From Acidobacteriota bacterium (GTDB lineage: Bacteria; Acidobacteriota; Thermoanaerobaculia; Thermoanaerobaculales; Thermoanaerobaculaceae): a stretch of 64,000 nucleotides of DNA. The stretch lies in NCBI GenBank assembly GCA_016213675.1, contig JACQZW010000039.1, positions 98,658 through 162,657 of the forward strand. Reading direction: 5' to 3'. Below, in pieces: positions 10,887 to 19,333 of the stretch. The stretch's first letter is position 1. Every line of letters starts with the position of its first letter. The notes beneath the pieces were generated by a model. It made no database searches and was not told where the DNA came from. It saw only the letters and a program-made list of their open reading frames with translations. Position numbers and translations under genes: made by a program.

Positions 10887-11807
10887 TCATTGCGTGCGGG
10901 CCTCCAGCGCCTGCCTCAGCGCAGCGAGGAACGCCGTGGGGCACTCGACCTGCGGGACGTGCCCGCAGGCGTCGATGATCGCCAGGCGCACGTCCGGGAG
11001 CACGGCCTCCATGCGCTTGGCGTACTCCAGCGGCATGAGCCGGTCGGACGCTCCCCAGATCAGCCGCACCGGCACGTGGATCTCCCGCAGCGCGGCGTCG
11101 TCGAGGATGAACGCCTCCATGGAGTTTACGGTGGCGGCGAAGCGGGCGAGGGGACCGGTCGACGCCATCCGGACGATGTCTTCGAGCACGTAGTCGGCGA
11201 TCGGTGCGCTGCCCGGGTCGCGTGTCTGGGCCACCGACTCGCGCGCCTCGGCGCGGGTCCTCGGCAGCACCCGGGCGTGCTCGTTGCCGCCTCTGACGGC
11301 GCCGCCGTCGACGCACACGGCCATCGCCACGCGGTCGGGCCGGCGATGTGCGTCGAGCATCGCCATCCAGCCGCCGAGCGAGTTGCCCACGATCGTCACG
11401 CGCTCACCGGGCGCGAGCGCGTCGATGGTCGCGACCACGCCGGCGTACACGGCGGAGGCCTCGATGGGGCCGGCCGTCGGCGCGCTGCCGCCGTGGCCGG
11501 CGAGGTCCGGGACGATCAGCGTGTGGTCCCGGACGAGCGCGGGGGCGATGCGGAACCACGTCCCCGCCTGGTCGCCCGCGCCGTGGAGCAGGACCAGCTT
11601 GGGCCCGCTCCCGCCCGTCCACACCACCTGCGGCCCGGCTGGGCTCGGGACGGTGGTCTTGTGCAGGCCGGCGCGTGCCAGCGCCGAGCGGGTGGTCCAG
11701 GCATAGACGGTCAGCGGCCGGAAGCGGAAGAGCCAGACGCCGGCGAGCACCGCCAGCACGAGGAGCGCTGCGAGTCCGATGACGATCGCCACGACAGTCT
11801 TCCTCAC
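10887..11807 (-). CDS. Membrane-anchored alpha/beta-fold hydrolase
   Basis: A 306-residue protein with one N-terminal transmembrane helix (residues 5-27), then an alpha/beta hydrolase domain: oxyanion LLHGAGDQ, elbow GNSLGG (Ser143), Asp in WGASDRLMP and His in ACGHVPQVE. The anchor implies a periplasmic or membrane-surface enzyme, unlike the other two hydrolases of the cluster. A 76-bp spacer of GTCGAGG-type short repeats separates it from the ligase gene. Substrate unknown. Confidence 0.87.
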   Translation of the reverse strand: MRKTVVAIVIGLAALLVLAVLAGVWLFRFRPLTVYAWTTRSALARAGLHKTTVPSPAGPQVVWTGGSGPKLVLLHGAGDQAGTWFRIAPALVRDHTLIVPDLAGHGGSAPTAGPIEASAVYAGVVATIDALAPGERVTIVGNSLGGWMAMLDAHRRPDRVAMAVCVDGGAVRGGNEHARVLPRTRAEARESVAQTRDPGSAPIADYVLEDIVRMASTGPLARFAATVNSMEAFILDDAALREIHVPVRLIWGASDRLMPLEYAKRMEAVLPDVRLAIIDACGHVPQVECPTAFLAALRQALEARTQ

Positions 11808-11855
11808 GTCACCTCCACGGCCCGCGGCGGCCGGGAGCGGCCTCCGGTGAGCCCG

Positions 11856-12851
11856 TCAGGCCCAGCGGAACGCCGCCGCCGCCTGGTTGTAGCCGACGCC
11901 CGAGCCGACGAACACGACGAGCATGCCCGGCCTGATCTTGCCCTTCTCGAGCGCGTCGTCGAGTGCCATGGGGATGCACGCCGAGCCGGTGTAGCCCCAC
12001 GCCTCCATGATCGTGTGAGTCCTCTCCATCGGCAATCCGAGGTCGGCCATGACCAGCTCGATCGACGGCTTGCGCACCTGGGTGAAGATGATGAAGTCGA
12101 TGTCGGTGAGGGCGAAGCCGGCGTCGTGGGCGAGCCGCCGGGTTAAGCGCGGCCACCCCTCGTGGTTGATCTCCGGCGGGTAGCGGTCGAGCATCTTCAC
12201 CCGCGTGCGCCCCGCGTTCACCGCCTCGACGGTCGCCGGCTCGTAGGTGCCGCCGGCGTACAGGCCCCAGTGGTGGTGGTACTCGCCGCCGGCCTGGAAC
12301 GCCGCGCCGACGAAGCCCGGCTTGGAGTCGGCCTCGAGCACGGCGGCGCCGGCGCCGTCGCCGTAGAAGTAGATCATCGGGTCGTTGGGGTCGGTGAGCT
12401 TGTGCATGAGGTAGACGCCGACCACCAGCACGGTCCTGATCGCCGGGTTGGTGGCGAGGATGCCGGCGCCGGCGGCGAGCGCGGTCGGAAACGACGCGCA
12501 CGCGCAGCCGATGTCGAAGGTGCCGGCGTTGGTGGCGCCGAGCTTGTGCTGGAGCACCACCGAGGTCGCCGGCGTGATGTAGTCCGGCGAGTCGGTGCCG
12601 AGGAGGATGAGGTCGACGTCTTCGGGCTTCCGCCCGGCGCGCTCGAGCGCCTGGCGCGCGGCCGGCAGGGCCACGTCGGAGGTCGCCCAGTCGTCGGGCG
12701 CCCAGAACCGGCTCTTGATCTGGCTCGACGCCTCCATCTTGTCGATGAACTCGGGAACCACGGGGTCGAAGCGGCGGCGGAGCTCGTCGTTGGTGACCTC
12801 GCGCTCGGGCAGGTAGCGGCCCGTCGAGACGATCTTCGCGTGTCGGGTCAT
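11856..12851 (-). CDS. KAS III/FabH-like protein lacking the catalytic His and Asn
   Basis: A 331-residue thiolase-superfamily protein. ATG 12851 is chosen because AAGGAG sits 7 nt upstream; ATG 12857 is too close to it. The nucleophile Cys118 is present in FDIGCACASF. The FabH His motif (PHQAN) reads IFTQV, with Thr257 at the His position, and the Asn motif (GNTSA) reads GYTGSA, with Tyr287. Without His and Asn, normal decarboxylative Claisen condensation is unlikely. Acyl transfer or non-decarboxylative chemistry, as in KAS III-like acyltransferases, is more plausible. It lies between the SDR and a hydrolase in the acyl-CoA cluster. Confidence 0.88.
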   Translation of the reverse strand: MTRHAKIVSTGRYLPEREVTNDELRRRFDPVVPEFIDKMEASSQIKSRFWAPDDWATSDVALPAARQALERAGRKPEDVDLILLGTDSPDYITPATSVVLQHKLGATNAGTFDIGCACASFPTALAAGAGILATNPAIRTVLVVGVYLMHKLTDPNDPMIYFYGDGAGAAVLEADSKPGFVGAAFQAGGEYHHHWGLYAGGTYEPATVEAVNAGRTRVKMLDRYPPEINHEGWPRLTRRLAHDAGFALTDIDFIIFTQVRKPSIELVMADLGLPMERTHTIMEAWGYTGSACIPMALDDALEKGKIRPGMLVVFVGSGVGYNQAAAAFRWA

Positions 12852-12957
12852 GAGCATTCTCCTTAAGTCATGGGCCGCTCGCAGGGGCGGCCCGTGCGGG
12901 CGCCCCCCGGCAGCCGCTCATCCGGCGGGGACCAGCCCCGCCGCTACGTCTACTCCT

Positions 12958-13743
12958 TCAGGTCCCTACGACCAGCCCGCCGTCCACCGAGATCACCGTG
13001 CCGGTCACGAACGAGGCGGCGTCGGAGGCGAGCCAGACGAACGCGTTGGCGATGTCCTCGGGCTTGCCCATGCGGCCGAGCGGCGTGTGGCCGACCATCG
13101 ACTCGACGACCTTGGGCGGCATCGAGGCGAGGATCTCGGTGGCGATGAACCCGGGCGCCACCGCGTTGACGCGGATGCCGAACTTCCCGAGCTCGCGCGC
13201 CCATACCTTGGTCATGCCGATGACGCCCGCCTTGGTCGCGACGTAGTTGGTCTGGCCGAAGTTGCCGTACAGGCCGACCACCGACGAGGTCGACAGGATC
13301 ACCCCGCCGCCCTGGGCGATCATCTGCGGCGCCACCGCCCGGGCGCCGAGGAACACGCCCTTGAGGTTGACGTCGATCACCGCGTTCCACGCCTCGTCCG
13401 ACAGGGTCGCGACGACGGCGCCGTCCTTCCACTTGATGAGCTGCGCGTCGCGCACGATGCCGGCGTTGTTGACCATGACGTCGAGGCGTCCGAAGCGGGC
13501 GACCACGGCGTCGACCGTCGTCCGGACCGCCTCGCCGTCGGCCACGCTGACCTTGAAGAAGGCGCCTTCGCCGCCCGCCGCGGCGAGCTCGGCGACGAGC
13601 GCGTCCGCGCCGCCGTCATTGACGTCCCACGCTGCGACCTTGCACCCCTGCCTGGCGAACGCCAGGGCCGTGGCGCGGCCAATCCCGGCCGCGGCGCCGG
13701 TGACCACCACGACCTTGCCGGCAAGCCCGGTTTCGAGGGCCAT
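12958..13743 (-). CDS. SDR-family oxidoreductase (FabG-like 3-oxoacyl reductase)
   Basis: A 261-residue short-chain dehydrogenase with cofactor motif TGAAAGIGRA, NNAG at about 95, catalytic Ser in LSTSSVVG and Tyr/Lys in NYVATK, all intact. The C-terminal TGTVISVDGG is typical of FabG relatives acting on 3-oxoacyl or 3-hydroxyacyl thioesters. It is the first gene of the minus-strand acyl-CoA cluster and probably interconverts a beta-hydroxy and beta-keto intermediate cleaved by the thiolase (inference). Confidence 0.92.
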   Translation of the reverse strand: MALETGLAGKVVVVTGAAAGIGRATALAFARQGCKVAAWDVNDGGADALVAELAAAGGEGAFFKVSVADGEAVRTTVDAVVARFGRLDVMVNNAGIVRDAQLIKWKDGAVVATLSDEAWNAVIDVNLKGVFLGARAVAPQMIAQGGGVILSTSSVVGLYGNFGQTNYVATKAGVIGMTKVWARELGKFGIRVNAVAPGFIATEILASMPPKVVESMVGHTPLGRMGKPEDIANAFVWLASDAASFVTGTVISVDGGLVVGT

Positions 13744-13773
13744 CGATCCACCTCCGCTTCGGTTCGCCGTCCA

Positions 13774-13797
13774 GCGGGGGGTCGTGTGACCCCCCGC
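13774..13797 (-). terminator. Hairpin downstream of TonB receptor gene
   Basis: A perfect 10-bp stem (GCGGGGGGTC with GACCCCCCGC) and GTGT loop lie 47 bp past the receptor stop, separating it from the SDR-led cluster. Confidence 0.6.
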
Positions 13798-13843
13798 GGA
13801 CGGGTGTAACTGGAGGAGCGTTCCCGCCGCGTCGGGCTCCGCC

Positions 13844-16600
13844 CTAGAACGAGTAGCGCAGCCCGAGCTGAATCTCCCGCGGCGACAGCGTCGCGCTGTA
13901 GTTGCCGAAGTTCGGGTTGGCGACGTACTGCGCGGTCGGGTTGGTAATCGTCGGACCGGACAGGTACTCCGCCGTGTCGACGCTGTTTACGTCGTAGTTG
14001 GTTTCGTTGAGGAGGTTGAACCCCTCGACGATGAGGTCGAGCTTGCCGCCGCCGAGGTTGAACCCCTTGGTGATCCGCATGCTGAGGTTGTTGTAGTCGG
14101 GGCCTTCCTCGTCGTTGCGCAAGACGCCGGCGGCACGGTCGGAGAGCCGCAGGTCGCCGTTGTAGTCGAAGCCGAGGCGGCGGGTCCACGGTTGGCCGGA
14201 GCCGTACTCGTAGACCGGCGCGACGGTGATCGTCCAGGGCAGGCGGAAGATGCCCGAGAGGACGGCACGCCAGCGCTCGTCGGAGCGGCCGCGCCCCCAC
14301 TCGCCGTCGATGTCGGCCGGGTCGCTCGGGTAGTCATTGGCGGCCGGGCTGAAGTCGTCGGAGATGTTCTTGCGGTCCTGGTAGGTCACCGACGCGGTGA
14401 TCAGGTGCCCGCCCTTGAGCGTCCCGTTGAGACTGGCCATGAGCGCCTTGTAGCGGGAGCGGCCCTCGTTGGTGTACTCGTTGATCATCGTGTAGTTGGC
14501 GTTCGGGCGGGTGTGGGTCGTGTTGCCGCTCCAGTTGACGTCGCGGATGATGATCTCGTTGTCGCCCTCGACGTAGACTGCCTCGATGTCGGCGAACAAT
14601 CCGGTGTCGCCGAGTCTCTGGGTGAAGCCGAGGCTCGATTGGATCGCCTCCGGTGCCTCGAGGCTCGGCTCGAGCAGGGCGATGTTGGGCTTGAGCAGGA
14701 CGCCGCTGTTCTGCGGGTCGGCCGGGTTGAGCCAGTACGCCGGGGGCAGGCCGAGGAACAGGCCGTTGAGCCGCGTGTACAGCGTCCGGCCGGTGATGCC
14801 GTTCTGCTGCAGCTCGACGAAGCTCGGCACCATCAGGTAGCGGCCGGCGAACATGCCGGTGCCGCCGCGAACGACGCTGCTGCCGTTGCCGCTGAGATCC
14901 CACACGAAGGCCAGCCGCGGCTGGATGTTGTCGTCGTCGACGTGACGCTTCTCCGGCTCGACCGGGTGGGTGAAGTCGGGGTTGTTGCCCTCGGTGTCGT
15001 AGTCGTAGCGGACGCCGAGGCTGACCGTGAGGTTGCGGCCGATCCGCCAGTCGTCCTGGACGAACAGCCCGTAGAGCTCGGTGCCGATCTTGGTGTTCGG
15101 ATCGCCGACCCCGTAGTCGTAGCGGTACGGCAGGGTGCGGCTGTCACCGGCCCAGAAGAGCAGGCCGGTCGGGAACACGGGGTACCACCACTCCTCGTCG
15201 ATCCACTGCGCCGAGACGCCGAGCTTGACGTCGTGGCTGCTCTTGTCGCCCGTGAAGTAGAGGTGGAAGGTGTCGCGGAGCTCGACGTAGTCGCCGGTCA
15301 TGGTCTGGTCGCCGACGATGTTCGCGCCGGTGATCAGGGTGGTGCCGAACGTGAAGTACTCGGACATCGCGTCGGAGTTGTTCGGCTCGTCGAACTTCTT
15401 CCGGCCGATCTGGAAGTTGAGGTTGTTCATCGAGCCGGTCGAGACGAGCCAGGTGTGCCCGGCGTTGAGGTTGTAGTTGTCGCGGTTGAGCTGCATGCCG
15501 CTCGACTCGTCGGCCACCCCGCCGACGCGGAAGTTCTCCTCCCGGTAGCGGTCGCCGACCGCCTTGACCTGGAGGTTTTGGGACTGCGAGAGCTGGTTGG
15601 TGTAGCTCAAGAGGCCGAGCATCTGGGTGAACGGGTGCGCGAGGTCCTCGGCGTCGCCGGCGAACGCGCCCTTCGGCCGGAACAGCGCGATGTTCTCCTC
15701 GTCGATGTACTCGAACGAGGCGAAGTAGTGGGTCTTGTCGGTCGTGATCGGACCGCCGAGGGTGAAGCCGGCCTGGTAGCGGGTGAAGTCCTGGTCGCCG
15801 GTCTCGAGCTCGCCCTGGGTGCGGAGCGAGTCGCCGCGGTAGAAGCCGAACGCGCTGCCCTGGACCGTGTTGGTGCCGGAGCGGGTGACGATCGACAAGG
15901 CGCCGCCCTGGGAGTTGGCGATCTCGGAGTCGAACCGGTTGTTGATGACCCGGAACTCGCGGATGGCGTCCTGGCTGAAGCGGACGCGGGACAGGCCGAG
16001 CGCCTGGTCGGTGTAGTCGACGCCGTCCACCATGATCGTCGACTGGCTGGCGTTGCCGCCGGAGCCGACGACCGGCGAGTTGGTGATGAAGCGGAAGCCG
16101 CCCCGCTCGCGCTGGACGCCGGGGGCGATAAACGCCAGCTTCTCGAACTCGCGCGACGGGACCGGCAGCTCCTGGATCTGCTCGGGGACGATGTTGGTCG
16201 AGGCGTCCATCTTCATCGCGTCGACGATCGGCGCCTCGGCGGTGACGGTGATCTCCTCGGCCTTGGTGCTGCTCATCGTCGCCGTCAGCTTGGCGGTCTG
16301 CCCGACCCTGAGGACGAGCTTCTCCTCGAGCGGGTTGAAGCCGGCCAGCTCGAACTTGACCGTGTACTCGCCCGGCGCGAGGGCCGGGGCGCGCACGTAG
16401 CCGGCCTCGTCGGCGACCAGGACGCGGGCCGCTCCGGTCCCGGTCTGGGTCACCGTGGCGGTGACGCCGGGCAGCGGAAGGCCGCCCTCGTCGACCACGT
16501 AGGCCTGCAACTCCGCGGTGTTGACCTGGGCCAGCGCGACGCCGAGGCCGGCAAAGGCCATGGCGACCGTGACCAGAATGGCGAAACTCGCTCTCCGCAT
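13844..16600 (-). CDS. TonB-dependent receptor, Oar-like, with carboxypeptidase-regulatory N-terminal domain
   Basis: A 918-residue outer-membrane protein. The signal peptide (1-24) ends ALAQ and is followed by a carboxypeptidase-regulatory-like beta-sandwich (about 28-110: VVDEGGLPLPGVTATV, LAPGEYTVKFELAGF), a plug-like region (about 120-240) and a long C-terminal beta-barrel ending in aromatic Phe (LGLRYSF). No substrate is implied by the motifs. GGAGGAG precedes ATG 16600, and a good sigma-70-like promoter lies 111 bp upstream. Single-gene unit with its own promoter and terminator. Confidence 0.92.
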   Translation of the reverse strand: MRRASFAILVTVAMAFAGLGVALAQVNTAELQAYVVDEGGLPLPGVTATVTQTGTGAARVLVADEAGYVRAPALAPGEYTVKFELAGFNPLEEKLVLRVGQTAKLTATMSSTKAEEITVTAEAPIVDAMKMDASTNIVPEQIQELPVPSREFEKLAFIAPGVQRERGGFRFITNSPVVGSGGNASQSTIMVDGVDYTDQALGLSRVRFSQDAIREFRVINNRFDSEIANSQGGALSIVTRSGTNTVQGSAFGFYRGDSLRTQGELETGDQDFTRYQAGFTLGGPITTDKTHYFASFEYIDEENIALFRPKGAFAGDAEDLAHPFTQMLGLLSYTNQLSQSQNLQVKAVGDRYREENFRVGGVADESSGMQLNRDNYNLNAGHTWLVSTGSMNNLNFQIGRKKFDEPNNSDAMSEYFTFGTTLITGANIVGDQTMTGDYVELRDTFHLYFTGDKSSHDVKLGVSAQWIDEEWWYPVFPTGLLFWAGDSRTLPYRYDYGVGDPNTKIGTELYGLFVQDDWRIGRNLTVSLGVRYDYDTEGNNPDFTHPVEPEKRHVDDDNIQPRLAFVWDLSGNGSSVVRGGTGMFAGRYLMVPSFVELQQNGITGRTLYTRLNGLFLGLPPAYWLNPADPQNSGVLLKPNIALLEPSLEAPEAIQSSLGFTQRLGDTGLFADIEAVYVEGDNEIIIRDVNWSGNTTHTRPNANYTMINEYTNEGRSRYKALMASLNGTLKGGHLITASVTYQDRKNISDDFSPAANDYPSDPADIDGEWGRGRSDERWRAVLSGIFRLPWTITVAPVYEYGSGQPWTRRLGFDYNGDLRLSDRAAGVLRNDEEGPDYNNLSMRITKGFNLGGGKLDLIVEGFNLLNETNYDVNSVDTAEYLSGPTITNPTAQYVANPNFGNYSATLSPREIQLGLRYSF

Positions 16601-16710
16601 CGTCTCCTCCCGGGCGCCTCCGCGCCCTCCGATGTCGTTCCCGGTTGTCTGCGTTGTCTGCTGTGCACTCTCTCCAACAAAACGAACGCTCGATATGTTT
16701 TCTCTTCGCC

Positions 16711-16739
16711 AATCTAGGCCCGGAGTTCCCGCGTGTCAA
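16711..16739 (-). promoter_or_regulatory. Sigma-70-type promoter of the TonB receptor
   Basis: Minus strand: -35 TTGACA (16739-16734), 17-bp spacer, -10 TAGATT (16716-16711). The -35 overlaps the end of the glycosyltransferase gene. The leader is about 100 nt. Confidence 0.6.
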
Positions 16740-17857
16740 GAGCCCTCGGTGCCCTTCGAGCGGACGGGCCGTCCGGGCGCCGATCCGCCGGTGCACGACC
16801 GGTAGAGGCCGAGGACGGACGAGGCGAGACGGTCCGCCGTGCGATCGGCGGCCGAGGCGGCGGCCGCCCTGCCGGAGGACGCACGCAGCGCGGCGTCGGA
16901 GGTCCAGGCCGCGAGCAGCACGGCGAGGGCGGCGGCGTCGTCGGCGGGCCACAGCGCTCCGCCCGCGCCGGCCTCCACGAGGTCGCGCACCCCGGGGAGG
17001 TCGGCGGCCAGCGTCGGGACGCCGCACGCCGAGGCCTCGGCGATCGCCCGATGCCCGTGGTCCGAGCCGGCGGCCGGAAACACGAAGAGGTCCATGGCTG
17101 CGTAGAGCTGCTCGAGGCCATCCTCGACGTAGCCCGCGAACGTGAGCCGGTCGACGACGCCCAGGCGCCGGGCCAGCGTACGCAGTCGCTTCTCGCGGTC
17201 GCCGCCGCCGACGATCAGTCCCCAGGTCGCCGGCGCGGCCGCGAGGGCGTGGAGCAGCACGTCCTGACCGCGATCGGCGGCGAGCTTGCCGACCGTGCCG
17301 GCGACGACGGCGTCCGCCGGGATGCCGAGCCGGCCCCGCGCCGGGCCGCCGTCGAGGCCGGGCCTGAAGCGAGCCCCGGCCGCCGGAGGGAGGACGAGGC
17401 GAGTCACGCCGGCCAGGCCGGGCCGGCGTGCGGCGAGCGGCTCCATGTCCGAATTCGCCAGGGCCAGTGCCGCGCTGCCGCGGAGCAGCCAGCCGTAGAA
17501 CGGGTCGCCCCGCAGGTGGCGGAGGTGGCGCACGCTGCGGACGATCGGGACCGACGGGCCCCGCAGGGCCAGGCGCGCGAGCAGGTGGTCGTGGGGCAGG
17601 TGGCAGTGGACGAGGTCCGCCTCCCGGGCGGCGCCCCGCACGGCGGCGACGGTGCGGCGCAGGTCGCCGAGCGCGCGCTCCTTGACCAGGATCGGACGGG
17701 CCCAGTCGAGGCCGGCGAGCCGCGCCTCGAGGTTGTGGCCAGGGCGGAAGGCGAAGCGGGCGTCCACGCCGGCGTCGCGCAGCGCCTCGACGAGCTGCAG
17801 CGCGGTCGCCGCGGCGCCAGTCCAGCGGTCCGCCGCGACGAGATGAAGCACCCGCAT
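16736..17857 (-). CDS. Glycosyltransferase family 4
   Basis: A 373-residue GT-B fold transferase. The N-terminal acceptor domain begins [16 protein letters not shown]. The C-terminal nucleotide-sugar domain has [28 protein letters not shown], and the family-4 E-x7-E-like motif in [18 protein letters not shown]. It lacks a signal peptide and transmembrane segments, so it is cytoplasmic. It is divergent from the Trm112-like/O-antigen ligase genes, so a role in lipopolysaccharide or surface glycan assembly is likely. Donor sugar unknown. Confidence 0.9.
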   Translation of the reverse strand: MRVLHLVAADRWTGAAATALQLVEALRDAGVDARFAFRPGHNLEARLAGLDWARPILVKERALGDLRRTVAAVRGAAREADLVHCHLPHDHLLARLALRGPSVPIVRSVRHLRHLRGDPFYGWLLRGSAALALANSDMEPLAARRPGLAGVTRLVLPPAAGARFRPGLDGGPARGRLGIPADAVVAGTVGKLAADRGQDVLLHALAAAPATWGLIVGGGDREKRLRTLARRLGVVDRLTFAGYVEDGLEQLYAAMDLFVFPAAGSDHGHRAIAEASACGVPTLAADLPGVRDLVEAGAGGALWPADDAAALAVLLAAWTSDAALRASSGRAAAASAADRTADRLASSVLGLYRSCTGGSAPGRPVRSKGTEGS

Positions 17858-17868
17858 GGGGACATGCT

Positions 17869-17886
17869 AGCCGACAGATGTCGGCT
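17869..17886. promoter_or_regulatory. Perfect palindrome in divergent intergenic region
   Basis: AGCCGACA-GA-TGTCGGCT, an 8-bp inverted repeat, lies between the divergent glycosyltransferase and Trm112-like genes and is a candidate operator. Confidence 0.3.
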
Positions 17887-17920
17887 TCCCGAAAGTGTTA
17901 GCATTCCCGCGGAGGCTCAC

Positions 17921-18163
17921 ATGCCGGTCGATCCACAGCTCCTGGAGATCCTCGTCTGCCCCGCGTGCAAGACCGACCTGGAGCTCGTCCAGCTTCCGCA
18001 GGCGACCGCGTCGACGCTGGTGGAGCGCTACCGTGAGAAGTTCCGCGACGAGACGCCGGAGGTCCACGAGGGGCTGCGCTGCTCCGCCTGTCGCCGGACC
18101 TACCCGATCGTCTCCGACATCCCGGTCATGCTGGTCGACGAGGCGCTGCCGGCGGAGGTCTGA
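17921..18163 (+). CDS. Trm112-like zinc-ribbon protein
   Basis: An 80-residue protein of the Trm112/UPF0434 family. Two Cys pairs (CPAC at about 11-14, CSAC at about 51-54) form the expected zinc ribbon, followed by [18 protein letters not shown], the family signature. Bacterial members are short, often sit next to lipid A, sugar or tRNA-modifying genes, and may activate methyltransferases. GGAGG lies 5 nt before ATG 17921. It ends 6 nt before the O-antigen ligase gene. Confidence 0.9.
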   Translation: MPVDPQLLEILVCPACKTDLELVQLPQATASTLVERYREKFRDETPEVHEGLRCSACRRTYPIVSDIPVMLVDEALPAEV

Positions 18164-18169
18164 GCCGCA

Positions 18170-19333
18170 TTGAACGGTGCCGCGCCGACGTCGCGCGCCC
18201 GGCTGGTGGCGGCGGCGGCCGTCACTGCGGTGGGCTTCCTCTCCTGGCGGATCGGGCTGGCCAACTTCCTTTTCAGCATCGGCCTGCTCGCCGCCATCGT
18301 GGCCTGGCGCCGGGGTGAGCTCCGGGGTCTTCCGCTCGGCCAGCGGGTGCTGCTGCCGGTGGCCGCGTTGATCGCGACCGCCCTGCTGTCGGCGGTGTTC
18401 TCCCTCGACCCCCTGGCCAGCCTCGGCAAGCTGCCCCGTCTCGTCACGCTGCTCCTCGTCCCGTTGGCCGCGCTCCTCATCGACGCGACGTGGTGGCGTC
18501 GGCTGGTGGTCGCGCTCGCGGTCTCGACGACCGTCCTCGCGGTGTGGGGCTTCGTGCAGTACGTCCAGGGCGCGGACAACCTGACGCAGCGCATCCACGG
18601 ACCGCTGTCGCACTACATGACGTACTCCGGGCTGCTGCTGCAGGCGGTGCTCGTGCTCGTCGCCGAGGTCGCGGTAGAGCACCGCGGCCGCGCCTGGTGG
18701 CTGCTGCCGCCGGCCGTGCTCGGGACCGTGGCGATCCTCCTCTCCCTGACCCGGAACGCCTGGGTGGGCCTGGCCGTGGGACTGCTGCTGCTGGCGGCGG
18801 TGTGGCGGCGGCGCCTCCTGCTCGTCTACCCGGTGCTCGCCGTCTTGATCTGGCTGGCCGCCCCGCGGGCGGTGCTCGACCGCGCGGTCTCGGCGTTCGA
18901 CCTGCGGCAGCACGCGAACTACGACCGGGTGTGCATGGCGATCTCGGGCGTCCAGATGCTCCGTGACCACCCGTGGGTCGGCGTGGGATTGGACATGGTG
19001 CCGCGGCTCTACCCGCTGTACCGGCGCGACGACGCGCCGCGCTGGCGGGTGCCTCATCTGCACAACAACCCGCTGCAGATCGCCGCCGAGCGGGGGGTGG
19101 GCGGACTGGCGGCCTACCTGTGGCTGCTCGCGGCGTTCTTCGCCACCACCTGGCGGGCCCTGCCGCGCCTCGTCGGGGATGCCCGCGCGCCGGTCGCCGC
19201 GGCGCTCGTAGCGGTCGCCGGGATCAGCGCCGCGGGTCTGTTCGAGTACAACTTCGGAGACGCCGAGGTGCAATACCTGACGCTGATCCTGATCGGCGCC
19301 GGAGCGGCGGCGGCCGAGCGGGGCGCGACGTGA
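18170..19333 (+). CDS. O-antigen ligase/polymerase family membrane protein
   Basis: A 387-residue polytopic membrane protein with about ten hydrophobic helices. The periplasmic loop motif with HLHNNPLQIAAERGVGGL and RDHPWVGVGLD is typical of the WaaL/Wzy_C family, which attaches or polymerises undecaprenyl-linked glycans. The start is a TTG at 18170, with GGAGG 11 nt upstream (18154-18158). The stop overlaps the xseA GTG start. Ligase and polymerase cannot be separated by sequence alone. Confidence 0.88.
   Translation: MNGAAPTSRARLVAAAAVTAVGFLSWRIGLANFLFSIGLLAAIVAWRRGELRGLPLGQRVLLPVAALIATALLSAVFSLDPLASLGKLPRLVTLLLVPLAALLIDATWWRRLVVALAVSTTVLAVWGFVQYVQGADNLTQRIHGPLSHYMTYSGLLLQAVLVLVAEVAVEHRGRAWWLLPPAVLGTVAILLSLTRNAWVGLAVGLLLLAAVWRRRLLLVYPVLAVLIWLAAPRAVLDRAVSAFDLRQHANYDRVCMAISGVQMLRDHPWVGVGLDMVPRLYPLYRRDDAPRWRVPHLHNNPLQIAAERGVGGLAAYLWLLAAFFATTWRALPRLVGDARAPVAAALVAVAGISAAGLFEYNFGDAEVQYLTLILIGAGAAAAERGAT

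Noticed and set aside
14192..16717. 841-residue open frame on the plus strand within the TonB receptor
   Set aside because: Antisense to a complete receptor; composition (Val/Asp/Glu-rich, no domains) is typical of an overlapping shadow.
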